From: JBEIFW01 sp046081125
Lineage (GTDB): Bacteria > Actinomycetota > Acidimicrobiia > Acidimicrobiales > Ilumatobacteraceae
Length of the DNA: 64,000 nt
Reading direction: 5' to 3'
Assembly: GCA_046081125.1 (NCBI GenBank)
Contig: JBJTVH010000054.1
Location: 13,545-77,544, forward strand
A model generated the notes under the pieces. That model worked only from the letters and a program-made list of their open reading frames with translations. It was not told where the DNA came from and did no database searches. Below are positions 31,761-40,030 of this stretch, in pieces. A program made the position numbers and the translations under genes. Position 1 is the stretch's first letter. Each line of letters begins with the position of its first letter.

Positions 31761-33398
31761 CTATCGGAAACCCAGCGGCGTCCTTGAGGATCGTCCGACG
31801 GCTTGTGCCGCCGCGTCCCGCAGCGCGCCGGCCTGTTCGGCAGCGCCGAACCGGTCGAGCAGAACGGCGAGGGCCAGCATCCGGGCCGGGGTGGTCGCCG
31901 CGCCGATCACGGCCCCGGGCAGGGCGCGGGGAGCGAGCTCGTCCACGAGGAGCAGCATCGACTCGAGCTCGCCCTCGGCGACGAGGCCTGCCGATGCGGC
32001 CAGCAGCTCGGCGATGTCCGGATCGTCGCCGAAGACCTCGAGCGCGATCGCGACCGACCGCAACCGGGTCAGCGGATCGAGGCTCACGCTGCGAGCCCGA
32101 GCGAGCAGCGGGCAGTGCCGGCCGAAGCCTTCCTGGCGCAGGCGGGCCGCCCACCGCAGGGCGTCGGTCTCCGGGAACATCGGGGCGACCTCGGCGAGCC
32201 GAGCGGCGAGCGCCTCGTCGAGCCCGTCCCGCCCGACGAGCGCGTCGAACATCGCCGCCCAGTCGGTCGGCTCCTCGACGGGCGCCTTGCACAAGATCCG
32301 GGCCGCGAGCGCACGATCGTCGTCCGAGAGCCGTTCGAGCAGCGCTGCCGGTTCCCGCCGCAACCGGCTCCACCCGCTCACGATGATGCCGATCAATCGC
32401 TCGTGCAGCGGTCCGGGCTTCCGGGTCGCAGGGTCGAGCGACGAGGACAGCTGGAGCGCCCGGCCGACCTCGAACTCGAGTTCGTCGAGGTGGTGCAACG
32501 CGATCCCGCGCCAGGTGCGCACCTGCACGGGATCGAGCCGGTACCCGTCGTCGTCGACGAGCGGGACGGTCCCGAGGTCGTCGAACAAACGGACGGCGGA
32601 ACCGGGCCGGCCGACCGCAGTCTCGATCTGGGCCAACCACGCGTGCGCCGGACCGGTGGTCTCCGATGCCTCGTACCAGCGCAAGGCCCCGAGCCGGGCC
32701 TCGCGCGGCCGTCCGGCGGCGAGCCCTGCGGCCACCAGCGCACGCCCGAGACGCCGATCGGTCTCGCCGTGCGGAGCGGGCGCATCGATGCCGGACAGCC
32801 GGACGACGGCTGCGTCGAACTCCCCTGCGGCGGCCAACAGCACGGCGACCTCGCTGCGGACCTGCGGGGTCGGGAACGCGCGCTCGACCCGGGCGGCCGA
32901 CCGCAGCAACCAGTGCATCGTCGGGCCGTACGGATCCGCGCCGACCGGGACACCCGACAGGCGAACCGCCGTCGTGACCGACGCCGGGCCGCCATCGCAG
33001 CGCGGCAGGACGAGACCCCCGAACACCGCAGCGCTGCGACGAACGAGCCGTTCGGCCGGCAGCAGCGGGCAGGCCGGCAGCAACCCGACGGGCTGCTCGA
33101 CCCGCCACGCGTCGACCGGCGCCTGGCAGGCCGCTCGCAGCGCCACGGTGTCGAGCTCCACCCGCTCGCCGGCATGGACGAGCAAGACCCAGTCGGTCGA
33201 CGCCGCAGCCACGATCTCGCCGAGCGCGCTCGGCCAGTTCGCAGCATTCCCGAACGCCACGAGCCCCGGTGTTCCACCGGCGTCCTCGACGGCGCCCACC
33301 TGGACCGGCAACCCGTGCGACCGCACCGAGGCAAGGGTCTGCTCGAGTGCCGTCGGTTCGTCGGTGCCGACGATGCAAACCGTCAAGAACTGCTCCAC
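31761..33398 (-). CDS. Glycosyltransferase-like N-terminus fused to a helical-repeat region
   Basis: In this 545-residue protein, residues 1-110 look like a GT-A (family 2) fold: FLTVCIVGTDEPTALEQTLASVRSHG, then STDWVLLVHAGERVE where family enzymes have the 'D-x-D' acidic motif. The acidic pair is absent (HAG), so catalysis in the usual way is doubtful. From about 200 on the protein is alanine- and leucine-rich helical hairpins, TPR- or armadillo-like. GTG 33398 lies 7 bases from TACCGT, a leaderless arrangement. It is the first gene of the glycan operon. Role in polymer assembly is inferred from position. Confidence 0.55.
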   Translation of the reverse strand: MEQFLTVCIVGTDEPTALEQTLASVRSHGLPVQVGAVEDAGGTPGLVAFGNAANWPSALGEIVAAASTDWVLLVHAGERVELDTVALRAACQAPVDAWRVEQPVGLLPACPLLPAERLVRRSAAVFGGLVLPRCDGGPASVTTAVRLSGVPVGADPYGPTMHWLLRSAARVERAFPTPQVRSEVAVLLAAAGEFDAAVVRLSGIDAPAPHGETDRRLGRALVAAGLAAGRPREARLGALRWYEASETTGPAHAWLAQIETAVGRPGSAVRLFDDLGTVPLVDDDGYRLDPVQVRTWRGIALHHLDELEFEVGRALQLSSSLDPATRKPGPLHERLIGIIVSGWSRLRREPAALLERLSDDDRALAARILCKAPVEEPTDWAAMFDALVGRDGLDEALAARLAEVAPMFPETDALRWAARLRQEGFGRHCPLLARARSVSLDPLTRLRSVAIALEVFGDDPDIAELLAASAGLVAEGELESMLLLVDELAPRALPGAVIGAATTPARMLALAVLLDRFGAAEQAGALRDAAAQAVGRSSRTPLGFR

Positions 33399-33411
33399 CG
33401 GGCCGACGGTA
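33398..33411 (-). promoter_or_regulatory. Leaderless promoter (-10 box TACCGT) of the glycan operon
   Basis: On the minus strand TACCGT (33406-33411) is followed by 7 bases and GTG 33398. The divergent WavE-like gene starts at most 37 bases away, so the two transcription units share this tiny control region. Confidence 0.45.
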
Positions 33412-33434
33412 TGGGTGACCGCCTGGAGGCTGCG

Positions 33435-34328
33435 TTGAAGAACTCCCCGACTGCACCCGCCGATTTCTCCGTCGTCGTGCAGGGTCCCGCCAACGACCTG
33501 CTCACCGCCACGGTCGCGTCGATCCGGCGCGTCCTGCCCGGCGCACAGCTCATCGTGTCGACCTGGAAGGGCGCCGAGGTCGCCGGGCTCGATGCCGACG
33601 AGGTGGTGCTCAACGACGACCCCGGGTCGGCCAACTACCGGTCCTGGGACGGGTCCGACAGCGGAAAGCCGTTCAACACCAACCGCATGATCACCTCCAC
33701 GCGCAACGGCCTGACGCACGCCGAACGCCCCTGGGCGATCAAGTTGCGGAACGACACGCCGTTGCACCACGACGGGTTCGTCGAATGGATCGGCGTCCAC
33801 GCCGAACGGCACCCGGACCTGCGGGTGTTCGACGACCGACTGCTCACGGCCTCGATCGCCACCCGCCCGTCCTCGACGATGGCCGGGTACCTGTTCCACC
33901 CGTCCGATTGCGTCCACATCGGACGCACGTCGGACGTGCGCCGGTTGTGGAACACACCGCTCATCGATGAAGCGACCAACGCCGCCTGGCTCCGGGGACG
34001 GCCGAAACCGGACCCGGACCTCATCCCTGGCAACTGGGCCCGCTACTTCAACGAGCAAATCGTGTGGCTGTCGTGCCTGCGGCGTCACGGGTTCGACATC
34101 GACTACGAACAGGCCGGCGCTCACCGGGACGACCAGGCCCACCAGTCCGATCTCTCGATCGCCAACAATTTCGTCGTCCTCGAACCGTGGCAACTCGGCG
34201 TCGGCTTCCCCAAGTTCACGGCGATCACCCGGCAGGTGTCGCTGTGGCAGTACCTGTGGTTCGACGAGTGGCGCCGGCTCTACGAGCGGCATTGCGTGGC
34301 CGTGCCCGCCGGCACGGCCACGCAGTGA
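33435..34328 (+). CDS. WavE-like surface-polysaccharide biosynthesis protein
   Basis: This 297-residue protein belongs to the WavE lipopolysaccharide-synthesis family. Visible blocks are FSVVVQGP, LPGAQLIVSTWKG, EVVLNDDPG, the N-T-N-R-MITSTRNGL segment, and WAIKLRNDTPL, the last resembling a GT-A nucleotide-sugar/metal site with the K-L-R-(S/N)-D motif. It is probably a glycosyltransferase acting at the cytoplasmic membrane. I prefer TTG 33435, which has GGAGG 5 bases upstream; ATG 33411 in the same frame would add 8 residues but has no ribosome site and overlaps the divergent -10 box. It diverges from the glycan operon. Confidence 0.75.
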   Translation: MKNSPTAPADFSVVVQGPANDLLTATVASIRRVLPGAQLIVSTWKGAEVAGLDADEVVLNDDPGSANYRSWDGSDSGKPFNTNRMITSTRNGLTHAERPWAIKLRNDTPLHHDGFVEWIGVHAERHPDLRVFDDRLLTASIATRPSSTMAGYLFHPSDCVHIGRTSDVRRLWNTPLIDEATNAAWLRGRPKPDPDLIPGNWARYFNEQIVWLSCLRRHGFDIDYEQAGAHRDDQAHQSDLSIANNFVVLEPWQLGVGFPKFTAITRQVSLWQYLWFDEWRRLYERHCVAVPAGTATQ

Positions 34329-34350
34329 TCCGCAGCGGCACACTCCGCCA

Positions 34351-36093
34351 TCAGGGAAGCTCGAGCACCGTCACCGTGCCGTGGTCGCCGTTGACCTCGA
34401 CCAGCGCCCCGTCGGGGATCCGCTCCGTCGCCTCGTTCACCGACACCACGCACGGGATGCCGAGCTCACGGCTGACGATGATGGCGTGGCTCAACGGTGC
34501 ACCGACGTTCACGACGACCGCGGCCGCCGGCACGAACAGCGGCGTCCACGCCGGGTCGGTCATCGGCGCGACGAGCACGTCACCCGGCTCGAGCGCCGAC
34601 GGGTCCGACGGGTGCAGGATCACCCGGGCCCGACCACGGGCCACCCCGGGGCAACCCGGCAAGCCCGACAGCGAGTCGCCGACCGCAGCGGCGGGCGCCC
34701 GGTGTGCGCCCCGGCGGGGCCATTCGGTGTTCGGCGGGGGCGGCGTGTCGAACAGGAACGGCGGCTCCAGCGACTCGAGCCATGCCAGGTGGGCCTTGCG
34801 TTCGGCCGCCAGCGCCGGCACGTCGGCCAAGGTGCCCGCGGCAAGCGCCTGCAGCTCGTCGCCGAACAGCAGGCAGGCGTCACGGGGCTCGGTCATCTGT
34901 CCCCGGCCGACGGCCCGTCGGCCGAGCTCCCACACCGCCAGGCGCACCTCCTGGATGACCCGGATGATGTTGGTCTTGGCCCGCTCCCGGCCGGGGACAA
35001 ACGTAGCGGCCGCCGCGAGTGCGGCGAGGAACTGCCCTTGGGTCTCGGGATCGCCGGCGAGCGCAGCAGCCGTCTCGTCGCCGAGCGCCTTGCGCTCGGC
35101 CTCGGCCGCAGCGTTGTGCCCCTTGGGTGACGCGTCGTCGTCGGCCAGGCGCATCCGGTCCACGAGAGCGAGGACCAGGTCGGGTCGGATCTCCCAGGTC
35201 GGCGCGTGGATGTCCCATTCGTTGGGCCCCCGCGACCCGAACTCGGCCAGGAACTCGTCCAGCGCAGCGACGAACGACCGGGCCGCGGGCGAGTCGTCGG
35301 CTCGCAGCCGCTCGGTCAGCCCGTCGGTGCCGGCGTCGAACGCGGCGGCCAGCCCGGCGTCGGCCCGCACGACGCGCGACAGGTCCCACATGGCGTACGA
35401 CGGCGCCGCCGAGTCGACCCCGCCGAGGCCGGCGAGCAGGCGCATCGCCCGGGTCGGGTCACCCAGCGCCGCGCACACTGCGGCGATCACACCGGGCCCG
35501 ATCGACGCTGCGCCCGACTGATTGATGTGCTGGTTGAACAGCTCGCGACACATCGGCTTGAACGACAACGCCCGCTCGATCAACTCAACGTCGGACAACG
35601 TCGACAGATCGGGGCGGGCCGCGCGCACCGCTCGCGCCGCAAGGCGGTCGGCCTCGAGCTCGGACTGGTCCTGCGTACCCATCACCCAGCCGAGCCAGTT
35701 CGTCATCACCTCGGTGGTGGCGGCGTTGGTGTGCCACGGCTCGGCCACGTAGGGCGGGATGTTCGGATGCCCGGCGAAGTACGCGGCGTCGAGCGCCTCG
35801 GCGGTGAACCCCGGCGTGCGCTCGGCCCATACCCGCAGCAGCGTGATCCCCAGATAGGCGTAACCACCGAACACGCCAATGACCTCAGGCCGCGTCGGAT
35901 GCACTTCGTCCTCGCCGATGCCGAGCCGTCGCGTCATGCAGTCGCGCCAACCCAGGATGGTGCCACCCTCGAACACGAGATCCCACCCTGCCGGACTCGG
36001 CGGATCGGGCAGCACCTCCCCCACGTTGGCCCGCGTCCAGAACGGATACTTCGGGTCGTAGTGGTTGTCGGCGATCCAGCGAGTGCTCGCCAT
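34351..36093 (-). CDS. PEP-utilising-enzyme swivel (phosphohistidine) domain protein
   Basis: The C-terminal 110 residues of this 580-residue protein are a phosphohistidine domain: GCPGVARGRARVI, PGDVLVAPMTDPAWTPLF, and GAPLSHAIIVSRELGIPCVV with the phosphoryl-carrying His. The rest (about 470 residues) is largely helical and resembles the central part of rifampicin-phosphotransferase/PEP-synthase-like proteins (WDLSRVV, FLAEFGSRGPNEWDI, RERAKTNIIRVIQEVRL). No ATP-grasp domain is present. It may work with a separate ATP-grasp subunit or have lost phosphotransfer. GGAGG is 4 bases before ATG 36093. Confidence 0.8.
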   Translation of the reverse strand: MASTRWIADNHYDPKYPFWTRANVGEVLPDPPSPAGWDLVFEGGTILGWRDCMTRRLGIGEDEVHPTRPEVIGVFGGYAYLGITLLRVWAERTPGFTAEALDAAYFAGHPNIPPYVAEPWHTNAATTEVMTNWLGWVMGTQDQSELEADRLAARAVRAARPDLSTLSDVELIERALSFKPMCRELFNQHINQSGAASIGPGVIAAVCAALGDPTRAMRLLAGLGGVDSAAPSYAMWDLSRVVRADAGLAAAFDAGTDGLTERLRADDSPAARSFVAALDEFLAEFGSRGPNEWDIHAPTWEIRPDLVLALVDRMRLADDDASPKGHNAAAEAERKALGDETAAALAGDPETQGQFLAALAAAATFVPGRERAKTNIIRVIQEVRLAVWELGRRAVGRGQMTEPRDACLLFGDELQALAAGTLADVPALAAERKAHLAWLESLEPPFLFDTPPPPNTEWPRRGAHRAPAAAVGDSLSGLPGCPGVARGRARVILHPSDPSALEPGDVLVAPMTDPAWTPLFVPAAAVVVNVGAPLSHAIIVSRELGIPCVVSVNEATERIPDGALVEVNGDHGTVTVLELP

Positions 36094-36150
36094 CGGTCCT
36101 CCCCCAAGGTGAACGACGGTTGAACGTCGAGCCCGGAGGTTAGGCGTCGA

Positions 36151-37686
36151 TCAGACCGGCGCGACCACGCGGGGCCGCGGCGAGCGCATCGGGGGCTGGT
36201 GCGCCCACAGGTCGGCCACCAACTCGTCGCGATGGGACCGCACCGCCGGGTCGTCCCACCGGTTCACCTGCTGGAGCGGGTCGGCCCCGAGGTCGTACAA
36301 CTCGCCCTCGGTGCCGTCGTGGCTGTGGCCGGACTGGTACGTGGAGCACACCCAACCGTCCCGGTAGATCGTGCGCAGGTGGACCGCGACGCCGAACAGC
36401 TCCGAATCCCACTCGGTCAGCACCCGCTCGAACCCCCGGGCGTCGGCGTCGACGTCGTCGACCGGCAGCGGCCGGCCCTCCATCCACGACGGCACCGGCA
36501 CCCCGGCGATGGCGCAGAACGTCGGCGCCAGATCGACCAGGCCCACCGGACGGGTCACCGACGACGGCGTCGCATGGGCCGACGGCGCCGGCCGCCACAC
36601 CAGCGGGAGTCGCATCAGGCCGTCGACGTGGTAGGGACCCTTGAACAACAGCCCGAAATCGCCCTGCAGTTCGCCGTGATCGGTCGTGAACACCACGTCG
36701 GTGTCACCGCCCCAGCCCCGGCGCTCGATCGCCGTCAGCACCCGGCCGAGCGCCTCGTCGATCAGCTCGACCTCGATCGCATTGCGGGCGTTGACCTCCC
36801 GCACCTGATCGGCGGTCAGTGTGGCCGGCACCCAGGCGAGCGGCGCCTCGTAGTTCGACACCAGGCGACCGTCGTACCAGGCCCGCCAGTGCCGCGGCTT
36901 TGCGCCCAGGATCGCTTCGCGCGCCGCTGCGTCCACCGGGTAGCCGGCCGGCAGCGGCACCTCCCGCCAGTCGACGCGGTGCAGCTCCGACGCGGGCGGA
37001 TCCCAGGGGTGGTGCGGGTCGGGGAAGCTCACCCAGCAGAACCAGTCGTCGGCCGGATCGAGCGAGTCGAGCCAGGCGATCGTGCGATCCGCGACCCAAT
37101 CGGTGTGGTACCACTCCCGCAGGATCGGGTTGTCGTGCACCTGCGGTGCGCCGGTGGCCCCGCCCGCGGCTGCGTTCACCTCGAGGCTGCCGTCGAGCAC
37201 CGGGTAGAAGTTCCCGACCGCCTCGGGATGCTCCGCTGCGAGCCAGCGGGCGTAGTGCAGCGGACCAGCCGCCCCGTGGGTCGCGAACTCGAGGTGCTCG
37301 AAGCCCCGGTGGATCCCGGGCTGACCGAAGCGGGCGAAACGATTCTCCGGGTAGCGGGCGAACGGGTCGAGGAACGGCTCGAAGTGCGGCTTGCCGACGA
37401 GCGCGGTGCGGTACCCGGCGCCGTGGAGCACCTCGGCCACCGACGGTGCGTCGTCCGGCAACGGCACCCCGTTCATCCACACCCCGTGGGTGCTCGGATG
37501 CTGGCCGGTGAGCATCGTCGAGCGCGACGGCATGCACACAACCGACTGCGGATGGGCCCGCTCGTAGCGGCGCCCGGCCGCGGCCAGGCCGTCCACCACC
37601 GGGGTCCGCGACAGGATCCCGCCGTTGCAGCCCAACGTGTCGTAGCGCTGCTGGTCGGTCGTGACGAACAGGATCTTGCGTCCCAT
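36151..37686 (-). CDS. Type I sulfatase (formylglycine-dependent)
   Basis: In this 511-residue protein the N-terminus ILFVTTDQQRYDTLG supplies metal-binding aspartate, and C51-M-P-S-R is the sulfatase signature whose cysteine is oxidised to formylglycine. Later blocks (VGKPHFEPF, DPHHPWDPP, TTDHGELQGDFGLLFKGP) match arylsulfatase/choline-sulfatase relatives. There is no signal peptide, so it is likely cytoplasmic. It needs a formylglycine-generating enzyme, not in this window. ATG 37686 shares its A with the stop of the SRPBCC gene (TGATG). The substrate (sulfate ester, perhaps algal polysaccharide- or lipid-derived) is unknown. Confidence 0.9.
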   Translation of the reverse strand: MGRKILFVTTDQQRYDTLGCNGGILSRTPVVDGLAAAGRRYERAHPQSVVCMPSRSTMLTGQHPSTHGVWMNGVPLPDDAPSVAEVLHGAGYRTALVGKPHFEPFLDPFARYPENRFARFGQPGIHRGFEHLEFATHGAAGPLHYARWLAAEHPEAVGNFYPVLDGSLEVNAAAGGATGAPQVHDNPILREWYHTDWVADRTIAWLDSLDPADDWFCWVSFPDPHHPWDPPASELHRVDWREVPLPAGYPVDAAAREAILGAKPRHWRAWYDGRLVSNYEAPLAWVPATLTADQVREVNARNAIEVELIDEALGRVLTAIERRGWGGDTDVVFTTDHGELQGDFGLLFKGPYHVDGLMRLPLVWRPAPSAHATPSSVTRPVGLVDLAPTFCAIAGVPVPSWMEGRPLPVDDVDADARGFERVLTEWDSELFGVAVHLRTIYRDGWVCSTYQSGHSHDGTEGELYDLGADPLQQVNRWDDPAVRSHRDELVADLWAHQPPMRSPRPRVVAPV

Positions 37687-38081
37687 CAGGAGCCCTCCAT
37701 GATCCGCTTCAGCTCGTCGAGGGCGCCGGCGGCGGCGCCGGCGATGACGAGCGCCATCGTGCGGGGATCGGCATCGGCGGCGTAGACCACCACGCACGTG
37801 CCGTCCCCGAGGTCGAGCACGTCGAGCGTGCTGCGGTGGAACGAGAACATCGGTGCCGCGATCCGGTACTGGAGGCGGCGCTGCACCGGGTCGACGACGA
37901 GCAACTCCTCGGGCATCGGGATCCCCGAGCCGAGCGTGATCACCCGCATCGTGCCGGTCACCTGGCAGGCGTCGATGCCGGGCCACCATTCAGGCAGCCG
38001 GGCCGGGTCGCCCACGAGCGCCCACACCTCCTCGGCCGGGCGGGCGATGCGGACGTGATGGCGGACCGATCCGAAGGCCAT
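37686..38081 (-). CDS. SRPBCC (START-like) domain protein
   Basis: This 131-residue protein has the helix-grip opening HHVRIARPAEEVWALVGDPARLPEWWPGIDACQVTG and a long C-terminal helix (TMALVIAGAAAGALDELKRIM) that closes the hydrophobic pocket. Such proteins bind lipids, polyketides or similar hydrophobic molecules. It is transcribed between a serine hydrolase gene (5 bases upstream) and the sulfatase (TGATG overlap), so the three are probably one operon. Confidence 0.82.
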   Translation of the reverse strand: MAFGSVRHHVRIARPAEEVWALVGDPARLPEWWPGIDACQVTGTMRVITLGSGIPMPEELLVVDPVQRRLQYRIAAPMFSFHRSTLDVLDLGDGTCVVVYAADADPRTMALVIAGAAAGALDELKRIMEGS

Positions 38082-38086
38082 GGTGG

Positions 38087-39472
38087 TCAGCGACCGTAGC
38101 GATCGGCCAGCTCGGCGGCGAGCGCCCCCTCGGGCACCTTGCGCCCACCGGCGAAGGCCACGGCGACCACCGGGCCCCGACCACGGGCCCGGACCCGGCG
38201 AACCGCCTGGCCGTGGCTGGCGAACCCGCCGGCCCGCTCGATCACCGCGGTGTCCCGGCCGGTGACGGCCAGCACCGACGCGTCGGCGAACGGGTCGGCC
38301 TGCGCCGGCGCCGCGGCCAGCACCCGGTCCCCGACCGGCACCAGGTCGGTGACCGACCACAGGTCCCACCACCGCCCGGTCCACGACCGCACCCGTGGGC
38401 TCGCCGCGCCGTCCCGGGCGAAGCGGCGCAGGATCGACAGCGCCCCGTCGCACCACGGCGAGGCCGGGCCGTCGATCGCGTTGGTGAGCACCGACACGCA
38501 CCACCCCTCGGTCGGGACGAGGGCCGTGCGCGACGCGAACCCCTGGAACGCCCCGCTGTGGCCCACGGTGTCGTGGTGGGCGACGGTGATCGTCCCGAGC
38601 CCGTAGCTGCGGCCCCCGGTGTCGTCGGGCACCGCCCACCGTCGGGCCAGCAGCTCGCGCCGGGACGCAGCGTCGAGCACGCTGCGGGCCGCAGCGGGGT
38701 CGAGTTGGGCGAAGAACTGCGCCACATCGGCCGCCGTCGACACGAACCCGGTCGCCGCCGACAGCGCTCCGGTGTCGTTGCGGCCCGGGACCGCGACGCG
38801 GTGGCCGAGCGGCAGCGCCCCCGAGTGCCCGAAGGCCAACGGTCCGGTTGCGGTGTCGATGTCCGGGGTGGTCGCCCGTAGCCCGGCCGGCCGGATCACG
38901 TGGCGCACGATCCAGTCCCGGTACGGCAACCCGGTCACCGCCTCGATCACCAGGCCGGCGAGGCCGTAGCCGATGTTCGAGTACTTGAACCGGGACGCCC
39001 GGTCGAGCACCGGGGCCTGGGCCAGCACGGCCCGCAGCTCGCCGTCGTCGAGGAACGGGCGGCGGTCGGACCACTGGCCGGTGTCGTCGCCGTCGCGGGT
39101 CAACCCGGCGGTGTGGGTCAACACGTCGGCCACCGTCGCCGCCGCGACCGCCGGATGCAGACCGGGCACGTGGTCGCCGACCGGGTCGTCGAGACGCAGC
39201 CGGCCCTGCGCCCGCAGCACCAGGATCCCGACGGCGGTGAACGTCTTCGAGTGCGACGCGATGCGGAACCGGTGCGCCGGGGTGAGCGGCTCGCCCGTCG
39301 CCGGATCGGCCACGCCGTGCGCGCTCGCATGGACGACACGCCCGTGGTGGGTGACCGCGATCGACACGCCGGGTTGCCAGGTGCTGCGGACCTGGAAGCC
39401 CAACCACAGCGGCAGGTATGCGACCGCCGCCCGCCGGGCCGCGATCGTTGCGAGCTCAGCGTCTTGCGTCAC
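38087..39472 (-). CDS. Serine hydrolase of the beta-lactamase/penicillin-binding-protein-like family
   Basis: This 461-residue class C beta-lactamase-like fold has the nucleophile motif S73-H-S-K76, YSN as the second motif, and HSGA as the KTG-equivalent (HxG), the usual set for esterases and D-aminopeptidases of this family. The C-terminal 110 residues form a beta-rich extension (VRSWTGRWWDLWSVTDLVPVG). There is no signal peptide. It begins 17 bases inside the preceding VOC gene. True beta-lactam resistance is not implied; esterase or peptidase activity is more likely. Confidence 0.85.
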   Translation of the reverse strand: MTQDAELATIAARRAAVAYLPLWLGFQVRSTWQPGVSIAVTHHGRVVHASAHGVADPATGEPLTPAHRFRIASHSKTFTAVGILVLRAQGRLRLDDPVGDHVPGLHPAVAAATVADVLTHTAGLTRDGDDTGQWSDRRPFLDDGELRAVLAQAPVLDRASRFKYSNIGYGLAGLVIEAVTGLPYRDWIVRHVIRPAGLRATTPDIDTATGPLAFGHSGALPLGHRVAVPGRNDTGALSAATGFVSTAADVAQFFAQLDPAAARSVLDAASRRELLARRWAVPDDTGGRSYGLGTITVAHHDTVGHSGAFQGFASRTALVPTEGWCVSVLTNAIDGPASPWCDGALSILRRFARDGAASPRVRSWTGRWWDLWSVTDLVPVGDRVLAAAPAQADPFADASVLAVTGRDTAVIERAGGFASHGQAVRRVRARGRGPVVAVAFAGGRKVPEGALAAELADRYGR

Positions 39473-39971
39473 GACCGTCCCATTCGGCGCACACGGCGAT
39501 CATGGCCTGGTGACGACGCCGGGTCGCGTCGTCGCGCCGGCCGATCTCGACGAGTTCGCGCCCCGCCCGGCCGACTGCGCTGGCCGGCTCGAAGTAGCGG
39601 AACGCGAAGCCGCCGGTGTGTCCGTCGACCACGCACCGGTGCCCGGCGTCCAGGAGCGCCCGTGCGGCGGCCTCGGCGTCGTCGGGGAAGTAGCAGAGAT
39701 GCTGGAGCCCCTCCCGACCCGAGGTGAGGAAGTCGCGATAGGGCGACGGCTCGTCGTCGACCGGCGCGATCAGCTCGAGCATCACGCCTCCGGAGAAGCT
39801 GATGGCGCAGTCGAATCGAGCGGTCGTCGACACTCCCCGATACATGAACGCATCCGGGGCCAGCGCCCGGTACGTCCACCACGGCCCCACTCCTGCCGCG
39901 AGGAAATCCTCCACCCAGCGGTCGACGTCGAGCACCGCGTAGCCCAGCTGTCCGATCGGCCCCATGCGCAC
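39456..39971 (-). CDS. VOC-superfamily protein
   Basis: This 171-residue protein begins IGQLGYAVLDVDRWVEDFLAAGVGPWW, typical of VOC proteins of the 3,4-dihydroxy-aryl/methylmalonyl-CoA-epimerase-like group. It continues FDCAISFSGGVMLELIAPVDDEPSPYRDFL and GLQHLCYFPDDAEAAARAL with the expected HxC/H...E metal-site pattern. Start codons GTG 39971 and ATG 39965 are in one frame and neither has a clear ribosome site. It is the first gene of the VOC-hydrolase-SRPBCC-sulfatase run and is divergent from the hydroxyacid dehydrogenase. Confidence 0.8.
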   Translation of the reverse strand: MRMGPIGQLGYAVLDVDRWVEDFLAAGVGPWWTYRALAPDAFMYRGVSTTARFDCAISFSGGVMLELIAPVDDEPSPYRDFLTSGREGLQHLCYFPDDAEAAARALLDAGHRCVVDGHTGGFAFRYFEPASAVGRAGRELVEIGRRDDATRRRHQAMIAVCAEWDGRDARR

Positions 39972-40030
39972 GAGCGCCAGTCTGCCCGCTTGCTACCGTC
40001 GCTCCGGGGGACCGACGAGCAGGAGCGCGC

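Noticed and set aside
38087..39472. True beta-lactamase
   Set aside because: It has SxxK, YxN and HxG motifs but no signal peptide and an extra C-terminal domain, as in esterases and peptidases of the family.
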